The notes: generated from the sequence alone by a model not told the origin. DNA of 64,000 nt from CAVQCA01 sp963710815 (GCA_963710815.1 CAVQCA010000018.1:1-64000); one strand, 5' to 3'. Shown: positions 25,602 through 34,585, counted from the first letter of the stretch. A program made the numbers and translations.

Positions 25602-25668
25602 AATAGCCGCGGAATCCACGGAAGTCATAATAATTACTAAAGAATATTCCGTGTGCTTCCGTGGCCAT
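25602..25668. repeat. Palindromic repeat, family 3, copy A
   Basis: Arms AATAGCCGCGGAATCCACGG (25602-25621) and its near complement ending TTCCGTGGCCAT (to 25668) form a hairpin around an AT-rich centre. The same arm motif recurs inside the larger element at 26131-26270. A T-rich run follows, so it could also act as a terminator on the plus strand. Confidence 0.6.
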
Positions 25669-25716
25669 TTTTGCTTTTTTATGAAAGACACTATCCAGTA
25701 ATCTGGTAAAGGCTGT

Positions 25717-26082
25717 TCAGTTCAGGGGTGGTTTATTCAGACTCAGATAGGTCAGTGCTGCCAGGAACCAGAGGCTGGTGAAGGTGATTTCCAGCAAACC
25801 CAGATATCGTGTCACCGGGGAGCTGTAGGCCTCGACGACGCCGTGGCCGAAATAAAACAACGCCAGAAAGCAGCTCCAGGTGATGGTATAGCGGCGCTCG
25901 TGCAACAGCCCGCGCAGCGGGGCAAGCAGCGGCAAAGCCAGCACCAGCAACACCAGCGCGACGGGGAGATGCGTGGCGGGTGCCGCCCACCCATACCAGG
26001 TGACCAGCGTCGCCAGCGTACCCAAATAGCCGGTCAGCGTGAGTGCATGAAGGAATGACGGTCGCGGTAAAAGTTTTATCAT
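25717..26082 (-). CDS. DUF2069 domain-containing membrane protein
   Basis: A 121-residue protein with about four membrane helices matching the DUF2069 pattern (LPLLAPLRGLLHERRYTITW, HGVVEAYSSP, ITFTSLWFLAALTYLS). It is often found next to wrbA, as here. ATG 26082 (MIKLLPRP) is preferred; an in-frame start at 26139 would begin inside the neighbouring repeat. Function unknown. Confidence 0.8.
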   Translation of the reverse strand: MIKLLPRPSFLHALTLTGYLGTLATLVTWYGWAAPATHLPVALVLLVLALPLLAPLRGLLHERRYTITWSCFLALFYFGHGVVEAYSSPVTRYLGLLEITFTSLWFLAALTYLSLNKPPLN

Positions 26083-26130
26083 TTTGTAATGAATATTGTT
26101 TAAATATTTGATATGTAAATTATATATATT

Positions 26131-26270
26131 GAATGGCACCTAGTTAAGTCCCAACCCCAATAAATAGCCACGGAATCACACGGAAAAACACGGAATATAG
26201 GCTCTTCTTTCCGTGTCTTCCGTGATTCCGTGGCCATAGGGGTGTGATCAGGCTTAACTTAGTGCCATTC
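26131..26270. repeat. Nested palindromic element between wrbA and DUF2069
   Basis: The outer arms GAATGGCACCTAGTTAAG (26131-26148) and CTTAACTTAGTGCCATTC (26253-26270) are inverted repeats matching at 16 of 18 bases. Inside is a second palindrome (arms near 26163-26193 and 26211-26237) sharing the CCACGGAA motif of the repeat at 25602. The stop codon of wrbA (26269-26271) falls in the right arm. Confidence 0.7.
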
Positions 26271-26871
26271 ATATATTTTTGTCGTGCAGTGTCGCCGCAG
26301 TTTGCGCAAGACGCTTGCCCAGGGCGCGGCAAAGCGTCTTTTCCTCTTCCGTCAGTGGCCGCTTGCTGTCCGTTCCGGCGGTGTGGCTGGGCCCGTAGGG
26401 TGTCCCCCCGCTGGTGGTTGTCAGCAGGGCGCCTTCGGAATAGGGCAGACCCATCAGCAGCATGCCATGGTGCAGCAGCGGCAGCATCATGGAGAGCAGG
26501 GTGCTTTCCTGTCCGCCATGCAGGCTGGATGTCGAGGTGAACACGGCGGCTGGCTTTCCGGCCAGTGTGCCGGAAAGCCACAGACTGCTGGTCGAGTCGA
26601 TGAAATATTTAAGGGGCGCAGCCATGTTGCCGAAGCGTGTCGGGCTGCCGAGCGCCAGACCCGAGCAGTCGCGCAGGTCGTCGAGGGAGGCATAGGGCGG
26701 GCCCTCAGCCGGGATGGTGTCGGCCACCGCCTCGCAGACGGTCGAGATCGCCGGGACGGTGCGCAGGCGGGCCTGGCAGCCGGGGACTTCCTCGATGCCG
26801 CGGGCAATGCGACGCGCCAGTTCGGCCGTGGCGCCGTAGCGGCTGTAATAGAGCACGAGAATCTCGATCAT
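26269..26871 (-). CDS. wrbA: NAD(P)H:quinone oxidoreductase WrbA
   Basis: A 200-residue flavodoxin-like FMN enzyme reducing quinones by two electrons. VLYYSRYGATAELAR binds FMN phosphate; GSPTRFGNMAAPLKYF and TSTSSLHGGQEST are the WrbA-specific loops. The last codons and stop lie in the arm of a palindromic element. It follows the ArsC-like gene by 16 bp, in an arsC-like/wrbA/DUF2069 order common in the class. Confidence 0.95.
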   Translation of the reverse strand: MIEILVLYYSRYGATAELARRIARGIEEVPGCQARLRTVPAISTVCEAVADTIPAEGPPYASLDDLRDCSGLALGSPTRFGNMAAPLKYFIDSTSSLWLSGTLAGKPAAVFTSTSSLHGGQESTLLSMMLPLLHHGMLLMGLPYSEGALLTTTSGGTPYGPSHTAGTDSKRPLTEEEKTLCRALGKRLAQTAATLHDKNI

Positions 26872-26887
26872 GGCGCGACCAACGGAA

Positions 26888-27241
26888 TCACAGGATTTCC
26901 AGCACGCTTTCCGGCGGGCGGCCGAGCGCCGCCTTGCCGTTGGCGAGGACGATGGGACGTTCGATGAGCTGTGGGTGATCGTGCAGCGCCTTGATCAGCT
27001 GCCTGCGGGTCAGTTCGGAATCGTCGAGCCTTTCCCGGCGGTATTTCTCTTCCTTGCGGCGCATCAGCTCGCGCGGCTCCATGCCCAGCAGTTTCAGGAT
27101 CGTCTCCAGTTCCTGTACGCTCGGCGGGTCCTTCAGATATTCAACGATATGCGGTTCGCAGCCGTTTTCCCGCAGCAGTTCCAGCGCGGCGCGGGATTTG
27201 CTGCAGCGCGGGTTATGAAAGATGGTGATGTCGTTGGTCAT
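26888..27241 (-). CDS. ArsC/YfgD-family thioredoxin-fold reductase
   Basis: A 117-residue protein of the glutaredoxin-dependent arsenate reductase family. The nucleophilic Cys lies in HNPRCSKSRAAL (Cys13), and the distal region RPIVLANGKAALGRPPE carries the family arginines. Because it sits in the hda/wrbA context like E. coli yfgD and has no ars genes nearby, a role other than arsenic resistance is likely. Confidence 0.9.
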   Translation of the reverse strand: MTNDITIFHNPRCSKSRAALELLRENGCEPHIVEYLKDPPSVQELETILKLLGMEPRELMRRKEEKYRRERLDDSELTRRQLIKALHDHPQLIERPIVLANGKAALGRPPESVLEIL

Positions 27242-27396
27242 AATTCCTTTCCGTGATTCGTTTCGCGGCCGATCCGGGTCTATCGGTATTGTTCGAATTC
27301 TACCCTGAAACGGGTTTGATGGCGGCAGGGAACCTGAGTCAGCGCGTTTTGTCCGAGATTTCGGTACACTATCCTCTGTTTATCCAGGAGCAGCAC

Positions 27397-27909
27397 ATGC
27401 GGTTTGCCATATTTATTCTGGGGGTTTTGGCGGCAATCACGGCGCTTGCGGGTCCGGTGGACTTCACCTTGAAGGATGTCCATGGAAAACCGCGCTCCCT
27501 GTCCGAGTTCCGCGGCAAATGGGTCGTCGTCAATTACTGGGCGACCTGGTGTCCACCCTGCCTGGATGAGATTCCGGAACTGGTCAAGTTCCACGAAAAG
27601 CACAAGGACAAGGACGCCGTGGTTCTGGGCATCGACTTTGAAGAGGCTGATCCGGCGTATCTGCGCGAATTCGTTGACACGCATTTCATGACCTATCCCG
27701 TGCTGAGCATGGAGCCGGACCCGGTGACGCCGCTCGGCCCGGTGCTTGGGCTGCCGACCACCTACATCATTTCCCCGGAGGGCGAACGGGTTGCCCGCCA
27801 GGTAGGGCCGGTTACCGGAAAAATCCTCGAGGACTTCCTGGCGCGCAAGCAGCAGATGCAGGGATCCCAATCCACCGGCGCGGCGAATCTCTCGTCGGCG
27901 ACTCACTAG
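27397..27909 (+). CDS. TlpA/ResA-family exported thioredoxin
   Basis: A 170-residue thiol-disulfide protein with an N-terminal signal (FAIFILGVLAAITALAGP) and a thioredoxin fold. The active site is WATWCPPC and the cis-Pro loop is LGLPTTYII. ATG 27397 is preceded by CCAGGAG; an in-frame start at 27253 is unsupported. Substrates are unknown; periplasmic disulfide reduction or cytochrome c maturation are usual for the family. The stop TAG shares its last base with the first base of a MITE copy, so the C-terminal SSATH may be the result of insertion. Confidence 0.85.
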   Translation: MRFAIFILGVLAAITALAGPVDFTLKDVHGKPRSLSEFRGKWVVVNYWATWCPPCLDEIPELVKFHEKHKDKDAVVLGIDFEEADPAYLREFVDTHFMTYPVLSMEPDPVTPLGPVLGLPTTYIISPEGERVARQVGPVTGKILEDFLARKQQMQGSQSTGAANLSSATH

Positions 27910-28118
27910 GAGCCTGTCGGACTATGGTGATCGTAGCGAGCATGATGGGAGAACGAGCACAGAGTTTTCCGATATCGAGGCGCATAGTGGTGCTATGCAA
28001 CGAGATATCGGGGAACTATGGGCCGCTCTCCCGCCAGCGCACGACTGCAGGGATGCAGGAGGTAGGGCAACGCAGGGAGCAGTTGCCGAGTAGGTCAATC
28101 CTAAGTCCGACAGGCTCC
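27909..28118. repeat. MITE-like element, family 1, full copy
   Basis: A 210-bp element with GGAGCCTGTCGGACT at the left and the matching inverted end (to GGCTCC, 28118) at the right, nearly identical to the copy at 46395-46604. It fills the whole gap between the thioredoxin stop and the acyP start, whose ATG lies 8 bp away. Confidence 0.9.
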
Positions 28119-28125
28119 TAGGCCT

Positions 28126-28392
28126 ATGGTATGCCGCCGATGCCTCGTCAGCGGTCATGTGCAGGGGGTGTTTTTTCGCGCCGCGACGCGGGAACGGGCG
28201 CAGGCGCTGGGAGTGGCCGGTTATGCCCGCAACCTGAGTGACGGACGGGTTGAGGTGCTGGCCTGCGGGCCTGTTCATGCCGTTGAACTTCTGTGCGGCT
28301 GGTTACGCGAGGGTCCGCCGGGTGCACGGGTAAGCGTGGTGCAATGCGAAGCGTGCACCGAGGCGACACCGCCAGGTTTTCGGATCCTGTAA
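28126..28392 (+). CDS. acyP: Acylphosphatase
   Basis: An 88-residue acylphosphatase hydrolysing carboxyl-phosphate bonds. The signature VSGHVQGVFFRAATRERA contains the catalytic Arg, and the catalytic Asn is in GYARNLSDGRVEV. The start at 28126 lies 8 bp after a MITE, with no Shine-Dalgarno I can see, so promoter and ribosome site would have to come from the element. It is convergent with nadB, 7 bp apart. Confidence 0.92.
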   Translation: MVCRRCLVSGHVQGVFFRAATRERAQALGVAGYARNLSDGRVEVLACGPVHAVELLCGWLREGPPGARVSVVQCEACTEATPPGFRIL

Positions 28393-28399
28393 CTCCCGG

Positions 28400-30028
28400 T
28401 CAGTCCCTCATCCCGCCGCTGGCGGGCATGGCCGGGGTGAGCACCGTATCGGCCGGCGGGTGGCTGGTGTCGGGTTCCGGGTAGTCGAGGGTATAGTGCA
28501 GCCCGCGGCTTTCCCTGCGCAGTTGGGCCGAGCGAATAATGAGTTCGGCCACCTGCGCCAGGTTGCGCAGCTCCAGAAGGTCGTTGGAGATGGTGAAATT
28601 GCTGTAGTATTCCTGGATCTCCTGCTGCAACAGATCCATGCGCCGGGCGGCGCGCTGCAGGCGCTTGCTGGTGCGCACGATCCCCACGTAATTCCACATG
28701 CAGCGGCGCAGTTCATCCCAGTTGTGGCTGACCACGACCTCCTCGTCGGAGTCCCTGACCCTCGATACGTCCCAGTCGGGTAACGCCATCGGCCGCGGCG
28801 CCTCGGTTAGCCGCGCGGCGATGTCCTCGCTGGCGGCCGCCGCGAAGACCAGGCATTCCAGCAGCGAATTGCTTGCCATGCGATTGGCGCCGTGCATGCC
28901 GGTGCAGGATACCTCGCCGATCGCGTACAGTCCGGGCAGGTCGGTGCATCCACGAAGGTCCGTCAGGACGCCGCCACAGGTGTAGTGCGCCGCCGGCACC
29001 ACGGGAATGGGCTCCAGGGTCATGTCGTAGCCGAGTTCACGGCAGCGCGCGTAGACGTTGGGGAAATGCTCCTTGATGAACGGGGCCGGTTTGTGGCTGA
29101 TATCCAGCAGGACGAACTCCAGACCAAGGCGCTTCATTTCATGGTCGATCGCCCGCGCCACGATGTCACGGGGCGCGAGGTCGCCGCGTTCATCGAATCT
29201 TTGCATGAAGGGGGTCTTGTCCGGCAGCAGCAGCCGGCCGCCTTCCCCGCGCACCGCTTCGGTAACCAGGAAGGATTTCGCCTTCGGGTGATACAGGCAA
29301 GTGGGATGGAACTGGTTGAATTCCAGATTGGCGACACGGCAACCGGCGCGCCACGCCATGGCAATTCCGTCTCCGGTGGAGGTGTCCGGGTTGCTGGTAT
29401 AGAGGTAGGCCTTGCTTGCCCCGCCGGTGGCGAGTACGATGCTGCGCGCCGCGAACGCTTCCACCTGGTTCAGGTCCCGGTTGAGGATATAGGCCCCGAG
29501 GCAGTGATTCTCCGGGTAGCCAAGCTTCGCGCCGGTGATCAGGTCGACGGCGATATGATGTTCGAACAGCGTGATGTTCCGCCGTTCGCGCGCCTTCGAG
29601 ACCAGGGTATTCTCGATCGCCCTGCCGGTGGCATCCGCGGCATGCAGGACCCGGCGCGTTGAATGACCGCCTTCGCGGGTCAGGTGATAATCCTGGTGTC
29701 CCTGGATGTTGGTATGGCGGGTGAAGGGGACGCCCAGATCGATCAGCCAGCGGATGGCCTCGGGAGCCCTTTCAATGGCGAAGCGCACCGCTTCCGGCCG
29801 GTTAAGACCGGATCCGGCGATCAGTGTGTCCCTGATATGCGCTTCGAACGAATCCTCCGGGTGTGTGACAGCAGAAATTCCGCCCTGGGCATACAGCGTG
29901 CAGCCCTCATCCAGCCGGCTCTTGGACAGTACCGCGACCCGAAGCTCCCCAGGCAGGCGCAGCGCCAGACTCAAACCGGCGCCGCCGCTTCCGATTACCA
30001 GGACATCAAAATTGCGCGCCGGCCCCAT
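28400..30028 (-). CDS. nadB: L-aspartate oxidase
   Basis: A 542-residue FAD enzyme making iminoaspartate, the first step of NAD synthesis. It has the FAD-binding VIGSGGAGLSLALRL, the substrate region EGGHSTRRVLHAADATGR, and GGVLTDLRGCTDLPGLYAIGE. The length fits. It diverges from rpoE, the usual gammaproteobacterial arrangement. Confidence 0.97.
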   Translation of the reverse strand: MGPARNFDVLVIGSGGAGLSLALRLPGELRVAVLSKSRLDEGCTLYAQGGISAVTHPEDSFEAHIRDTLIAGSGLNRPEAVRFAIERAPEAIRWLIDLGVPFTRHTNIQGHQDYHLTREGGHSTRRVLHAADATGRAIENTLVSKARERRNITLFEHHIAVDLITGAKLGYPENHCLGAYILNRDLNQVEAFAARSIVLATGGASKAYLYTSNPDTSTGDGIAMAWRAGCRVANLEFNQFHPTCLYHPKAKSFLVTEAVRGEGGRLLLPDKTPFMQRFDERGDLAPRDIVARAIDHEMKRLGLEFVLLDISHKPAPFIKEHFPNVYARCRELGYDMTLEPIPVVPAAHYTCGGVLTDLRGCTDLPGLYAIGEVSCTGMHGANRMASNSLLECLVFAAAASEDIAARLTEAPRPMALPDWDVSRVRDSDEEVVVSHNWDELRRCMWNYVGIVRTSKRLQRAARRMDLLQQEIQEYYSNFTISNDLLELRNLAQVAELIIRSAQLRRESRGLHYTLDYPEPDTSHPPADTVLTPAMPASGGMRD

Positions 30029-30164
30029 TTCTTGAGCATGTAAGGTTTTATGGTTAATGTTGTCGCCGGCAAATGCCGGCGCGGGCCGGAGCCGGAGTTG
30101 CCGTGCACCTGACCATGCGAACCGAATACCCGTTGAAAGATATCAGGTTTAACACGATAAAAGC

Positions 30165-30191
30165 GAACTATCCCAATTCATTGTTGTCTAT
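30165..30191 (+). promoter_or_regulatory. Sigma-E-type promoter upstream of rpoE
   Basis: GAACTA (30165-30170), 16 bp, TCTAT (30187-30191) resembles the RpoE consensus GGAACTT-N16-TCTRA, with the core GAACT and TCTA exact and spacing exact. It implies a start near 30197 and autoregulation of the operon. Confidence 0.5.
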
Positions 30192-30233
30192 CCGGCATGC
30201 GCAGGGCAATCCGGAGGGCTGGAAGTGCTCCGG

Positions 30234-30809
30234 ATGAGCGAGAAAAATATCGATCAGGCGCTGGTTGAAAGGGTGCAGAAAGGTGACAAGGCGGCATTTG
30301 ACATCCTGGTCCTCAAATACCAGCACAAGCTCATCAAACTGGTCAACCGTTATGTCCGCGACCCTGACGAGGCCATGGATGTCGCCCAGGAGGCCTTTCT
30401 CAAGGCCTATCGGGCCGTCAACCGTTTCCGGGGCGAGAGTGCGTTCTACACCTGGATCTACCGGATCGCCATCAATACCGCGAAGAACTATCTGGTAGCG
30501 TCGGGCCGGCGTCCGCCAAATGACGATATTGATGCACAGGAAGCGGAACAATATGAAGGTGCGATGGGTCTCAAGGAACAGGATACTCCGGAGCGCCTGC
30601 TGCTGAAGGATGAAATCCAGACGGCCATCATGCGGGCCATCGAGGAATTGCCCGATGATCTGCGTACGGCCATCACGTTGCGGGAGCTCGAGGGCATGAG
30701 CTATGAAGAGATTGCCCAGACCATGGAGTGTCCGATCGGGACGGTGCGGTCCAGGATTTTCAGGGCGAGAGACGCCATTGATGCCAGGCTGCAGCCACTG
30801 TTGAAGTAG
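30234..30809 (+). CDS. rpoE: RNA polymerase sigma factor RpoE
   Basis: A 191-residue ECF sigma factor for envelope stress. Region 2 has DILVLKYQHKLIKLVNRYV and the DPDEAMDVAQEAFLKAY helix; region 4 has ITLRELEGMSYEEIAQTMEC and IGTVRSRIFRARDAI. ATG 30234 (MSEKNIDQALVERVQ) matches family starts; GTG 30225 is possible. It is first in rpoE-rseA-rseB-rseC-mucD, with a likely sigma-E promoter upstream. Confidence 0.97.
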   Translation: MSEKNIDQALVERVQKGDKAAFDILVLKYQHKLIKLVNRYVRDPDEAMDVAQEAFLKAYRAVNRFRGESAFYTWIYRIAINTAKNYLVASGRRPPNDDIDAQEAEQYEGAMGLKEQDTPERLLLKDEIQTAIMRAIEELPDDLRTAITLRELEGMSYEEIAQTMECPIGTVRSRIFRARDAIDARLQPLLK

Positions 30810-30828
30810 TTTACCGGGTGAGTCGACT

Positions 30829-31389
30829 ATGAAAAACGGATTATATGAACAGCTTTCTGCGCTGGTTGACGACGAACTGACCGGGTCCGAACATGCCATG
30901 CTGCTCAAACGCATCGAGAGCGATGAACAGCTCTACGAACGCCTGTCACATTACCAGCTGATCAGTGATGCCTTGCAGAATCATCTGCCGGACCGGGTGG
31001 ATCCGGTATTTTCCCGGCGGGTACAAGGTATACTTCGCGCCGAACCGGCATTGTCGCGGTATTCCCGTCTGGGCGCCTTGTTGAGACCGGTCACGGGTGT
31101 GGCGGTGGCCGCTTCGGTGGCGGTGATGGCGGTCATGACCATTCAATCGGCGCGGCAGGAAACGGCCCCGTCGATCGTGCCCGTGGCAAGTAGTATCCCC
31201 CCGGACTCGGGGTATCTGCGCGTTGATGACAAACCCGACACCATGGGCAATCAGGCGGTTGATCTGAAACAGAAGCTGGATATCTACCTTGTGAACCACA
31301 ATGAATACGCCGTAGATCGCGGGATGCAGGGCATGCTCCCCTATGTGCGCATGGTGGGTCATGAAATGAATCGCAGTGCCCGGCAGTAA
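30829..31389 (+). CDS. rseA: Anti-sigma-E factor RseA (MucA)
   Basis: A 186-residue inner-membrane anti-sigma factor. The N-terminal cytosolic domain with EQLSALVDDELTGSE binds sigma-E. One membrane span lies near residues 88-104 (VTGVAVAASVAVMAVMTI), followed by a periplasmic tail. DegS/RseP-type cleavage is expected from the family. Its end overlaps the rseB start by 14 bp. Confidence 0.93.
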   Translation: MKNGLYEQLSALVDDELTGSEHAMLLKRIESDEQLYERLSHYQLISDALQNHLPDRVDPVFSRRVQGILRAEPALSRYSRLGALLRPVTGVAVAASVAVMAVMTIQSARQETAPSIVPVASSIPPDSGYLRVDDKPDTMGNQAVDLKQKLDIYLVNHNEYAVDRGMQGMLPYVRMVGHEMNRSARQ

Positions 31390-32359
31390 CCATTTGAAAC
31401 TGCTGCTATTGCTGCTGGCCGTGGCGGTCATGCCGGCCTATGCAGCAGATACGGCGCGTGAGTGGCTGGGCGCCATGTCCGGAGCCCAGCAGAGCCTCAA
31501 TTATGACGGCACCTTCGTCTACCTTCATGACGGCAAACTGGAAGCCATGCGCATCATTCACCAGCATGTCGGCGGGGGTGAGAAGGAACGGCTGGTTTCC
31601 CTGACGGGAAGCGCCAGGGAGGTGATCCGGGACAACCAGTCGGTGATCTGCATCCTGCCGGACAGCAAATCGGTCATGGTGGGGCGGAGCCGCCCGCGTC
31701 AGCCATTCCCGGTACTGCCGCGCGACCTGGAATCCCTCGAGAAGTATTACCGCTTCGAGAATGTCGGTGATGATCGCATGACCGGCATGTTGTCGCGGGT
31801 GGTTGCCGTCACACCCAGGGACGCCTACCGGTACGGGTATCGTTTCTGGATATCCAGAAACAGCAAGCTGCTGCTGAAGACGGACCTTATCGGAGCCGAC
31901 GGCGTGCCGATCGAACAAGTGATGTTTACCCGGCTGGATGTCGGAAAAGACGTTTCAGACAACGCTATGCAATCTCCGCTGGCCGAGCAGGGAAAAACCT
32001 GGCATCACCAGGACATCGGGGGTGCGCCCATGGGGGGAGCGGGTAAACCCGATTGGGTGGTGAAAAGGCTCCCGGAGGGGTTCACCCTGACGTCCTATCA
32101 GCGCAAGCATATGCGGCCAGGCGGCGCGGGTACAGAACACATGGTCTACGGTGACGGACTGGCGACGGTGTCTGTCTATGTGGAATTGGCATCGGCTGAC
32201 GATAACATCCTGACGGGTTTGTCCAGCATGGGCGCCATGAATACCTACGGGATCGTCGTGGGCGGCCACCAGGTCATGGTGGTCGGGGAAGTCCCGGCGG
32301 TGACCGTGGAAATGATGGCGCATTCTATTGCCACCCGGCAGGAGGCTGCGAATGATTGA
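31376..32359 (+). CDS. rseB: Sigma-E regulatory protein RseB (MucB)
   Basis: A 327-residue periplasmic protein that shields RseA from cleavage and senses lipoproteins or LPS. It has a signal peptide (LKLLLLLLAVAVMPAYA), an N-terminal LolA-like domain (YDGTFVYLHDGKLEAMRI) and a C-terminal MucB/RseB domain (LPEGFTLTSYQRKHM). The start is GTG 31376, inside the rseA end. Confidence 0.94.
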   Translation: MPGSNHLKLLLLLLAVAVMPAYAADTAREWLGAMSGAQQSLNYDGTFVYLHDGKLEAMRIIHQHVGGGEKERLVSLTGSAREVIRDNQSVICILPDSKSVMVGRSRPRQPFPVLPRDLESLEKYYRFENVGDDRMTGMLSRVVAVTPRDAYRYGYRFWISRNSKLLLKTDLIGADGVPIEQVMFTRLDVGKDVSDNAMQSPLAEQGKTWHHQDIGGAPMGGAGKPDWVVKRLPEGFTLTSYQRKHMRPGGAGTEHMVYGDGLATVSVYVELASADDNILTGLSSMGAMNTYGIVVGGHQVMVVGEVPAVTVEMMAHSIATRQEAAND

Positions 32360-32849
32360 GGAAGACGGACAGGTAATAACGGTCGAAGAGGAGGGCTGGG
32401 CCTGGGTCGAAACCCGGCGCCCGACCGCCTGTGGGGCCTGCGCCGCGGGGCAGGGATGCGGCACTTCGGTACTGGCAGGTGTACTGGGTCGGCGCAAGGC
32501 GCCCGTCCGTGTCATTAACCGTATCGGTGCCGTGGCTGGTGATCGGGTGGTGATCGGAATTTCGGAGTCCAGCCTGGTGCGCGGTTCCCTGGCCATTTAT
32601 GCCGTGCCGCTTCTGGGACTGTTTACCGGCGCGTTGTTCGGGCAGTTCCTGAGTGGCGGGTATACGGAATACGCCGATCTCGCGTCCCTGCTGGGCGGGA
32701 GCGCCGGATTCGCGGCCGGACTGGCCTGGTTGCGGCGTTTCAGCCGCGTCACCGGACGGGATGATCGTTACCAGCCGGTACTCCTGCGCCGCCAGGCAGC
32801 ATCACGATCAACGGACGTCCCGGTTTCGGGAAGTCACCTGATTACTTGA
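32352..32849 (+). CDS. rseC: SoxR-reducing / RseC family protein
   Basis: A 165-residue inner-membrane protein with the four-cysteine cluster CGACAAGQGCG near residues 27-37 and two membrane spans (IYAVPLLGLFTGALFG and LLGGSAGFAAGLAW). In E. coli RseC acts with the Rsx (Rnf) complex to reduce SoxR, and Rnf is encoded at 10-15 kb here. ATG 32352 overlaps the rseB stop. Confidence 0.92.
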   Translation: MIEEDGQVITVEEEGWAWVETRRPTACGACAAGQGCGTSVLAGVLGRRKAPVRVINRIGAVAGDRVVIGISESSLVRGSLAIYAVPLLGLFTGALFGQFLSGGYTEYADLASLLGGSAGFAAGLAWLRRFSRVTGRDDRYQPVLLRRQAASRSTDVPVSGSHLIT

Positions 32850-32876
32850 TTCACACGCCGTATGGAGATCTCATCT

Positions 32877-34307
32877 ATGTTCATAACCCGCAAGTATTCC
32901 GGGCACATCCTGGTAATGTTCCTGTCCTGGCTGACGTTTGCCGCAAACGCGCAGGCAAGGCAGCATCTGCCGGATTTTACCGATCTGGTCAAGGAAGCCG
33001 CACCGGCTGTCGTCAATATCAGCACCACGCAGAAGGTGAAGACCGGTGCGCCGCAGTTGCCGGAAGGTCTTGAAATTCCGGACCTCCCGGAGGGCAATCC
33101 GCTTGGCGACCTGTTCAGGCACTTCTTCGACCAGGGACAGGGCGAGCAGGGATATCATGACGCCATGTCACTGGGCTCCGGTTTCATCATCTCACCTGAC
33201 GGTTATGTCCTGACGAATTATCATGTCGTGAACAACGCCGACGAGATCATCGTGCGACTGAACGATCGCCGCGAAATGCAGGCCAAGGTTGTCGGGGCGG
33301 ACAAGCGCAGTGATGTCGCCCTGCTCAAGATCGATGCCAGGGACCTGCCGGTCGTAAAGATCGGTTCTTCCACCAATCTGGAAGTGGGGGCCTGGGTCGT
33401 GGCGATCGGTTCACCTTTTGGCTTCGACTACTCGGCGACGGCCGGAATCGTCAGCGCCAAGGGCCGCAGCCTGCCCAGTGAAAACTATGTTCCCTTCATC
33501 CAGACGGATGTCGCCATCAATCCTGGCAACTCGGGCGGTCCGCTGTTTAACCAGGATGGCGAGGTGGTCGGGATGAATTCGCAGATCTACAGCCGTACGG
33601 GGGGCTACATGGGGCTGTCCTTCGCCATCCCGATCGAGGTCGCCATGGACGTGGCGGATCAGCTCAAGACCAGCGGTCATGTCAGTCGCGGCTGGCTGGG
33701 TGTGCTGATACAGAACATGACCAAGGAACTGGCCGAATCCTTCGGCATGAGCCAGCCGCACGGCGCCCTGGTCGCCAAGGTCCTGCCTGACAGCCCGGCC
33801 AGGAAGGCCGGCCTCAGACGCGGTGATGTCATCGTGGCATTCAACGGCAAAGAGATCGACGAATCGGCTTCCCTGCCGCCGATTGTCGGCAGTACCAATG
33901 TGGGTGTGGACGTTCCCGTCGATATCATTCGCGATCGCAAGCAGATACAGGTGATGGTCAGGCTGGGTGAATTGCCCGAGGAGGTCTCGGCCGCCGGGCA
34001 CACCAGGACTCACCCTCAAAAAACCAACCGGCTGGGGATCAGTGTCACCGGTCTGAGCGATGATCAGAAAAAGGAACTGGAGCTCGACAACGGTGTGCTG
34101 GTGCAGCGCGTGGTCGAAGGTGCGGCATCCCGCGCAGGTGTAAGCAAAGGGGACGTCATCCTGAGCATCAACAACGAGCCCGTGACCAGCGTCGAGCAGT
34201 TCGACAAGCTGGTCGACGCCCTGCCGGCCGGGAAATCGGTTGCCGTACTGGTGCAACGCAACGGCAACCCCACCTTTCTGGCGATCCGGGTGCCGGATGC
34301 CGATTGA
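32877..34307 (+). CDS. mucD: Periplasmic Do-type serine protease (DegP/MucD)
   Basis: A 476-residue HtrA protease/chaperone. The signal peptide (LVMFLSWLTFAANAQA) is followed by the trypsin-like domain with His in TNYHVV, Asp in KRSDVALLKI and Ser in NPGNSGGPLF, then two PDZ domains (RGWLGVLIQNMTKELAESF and RLGISVTGL). ATG 32877 has GGAG 9 bp upstream; ATG 32862 has none. It is the effector at the end of the sigma-E operon. Confidence 0.95.
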   Translation: MFITRKYSGHILVMFLSWLTFAANAQARQHLPDFTDLVKEAAPAVVNISTTQKVKTGAPQLPEGLEIPDLPEGNPLGDLFRHFFDQGQGEQGYHDAMSLGSGFIISPDGYVLTNYHVVNNADEIIVRLNDRREMQAKVVGADKRSDVALLKIDARDLPVVKIGSSTNLEVGAWVVAIGSPFGFDYSATAGIVSAKGRSLPSENYVPFIQTDVAINPGNSGGPLFNQDGEVVGMNSQIYSRTGGYMGLSFAIPIEVAMDVADQLKTSGHVSRGWLGVLIQNMTKELAESFGMSQPHGALVAKVLPDSPARKAGLRRGDVIVAFNGKEIDESASLPPIVGSTNVGVDVPVDIIRDRKQIQVMVRLGELPEEVSAAGHTRTHPQKTNRLGISVTGLSDDQKKELELDNGVLVQRVVEGAASRAGVSKGDVILSINNEPVTSVEQFDKLVDALPAGKSVAVLVQRNGNPTFLAIRVPDAD

Positions 34308-34585
34308 CAGTCCGCCTTCACCGGTCAGGGACGGGTAGGGTATTGACGCGCGATCTGACGGTTTTCGTGCGCCATGGATGCCACCTGTGCACCGACATGC
34401 TGCAGGAACTGGAGTACCTGAAGTCGGATCTTGACTTCAGGTACTCCGTACGGGATGTGGATGAGGCGCCGGAACTGGCCCGGGAGTACGGTGATCGTGT
34501 ACCGGTGCTGGTGGCCGGTGCGAACGAGCTGTGCTGCTATTTTCTCGATGCCGATCGCCTGCGTGAGTACCTCCTCTCGATATGA
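34304..34585 (+). CDS. Glutaredoxin-like protein (DUF836)
   Basis: A small thioredoxin-fold protein with redox CxxC in RHGCHLCTDM and cis-Pro in DRVPVLVAG. It matches the DUF836 glutaredoxin-like family commonly found between mucD and lepA. The start is uncertain: TTG 34304 overlaps the mucD stop and gives 93 residues; TTG 34343, just after GGGTAGGG, gives 80. Confidence 0.8.
   Translation: MTVRLHRSGTGRVLTRDLTVFVRHGCHLCTDMLQELEYLKSDLDFRYSVRDVDEAPELAREYGDRVPVLVAGANELCCYFLDADRLREYLLSI

Noticed and set aside
27922..28278. Minus-strand frame recurring in nearly the same form at 46321-46626
   Set aside because: The similarity comes only from the two MITE copies; the frame is a by-product of the palindromic element.
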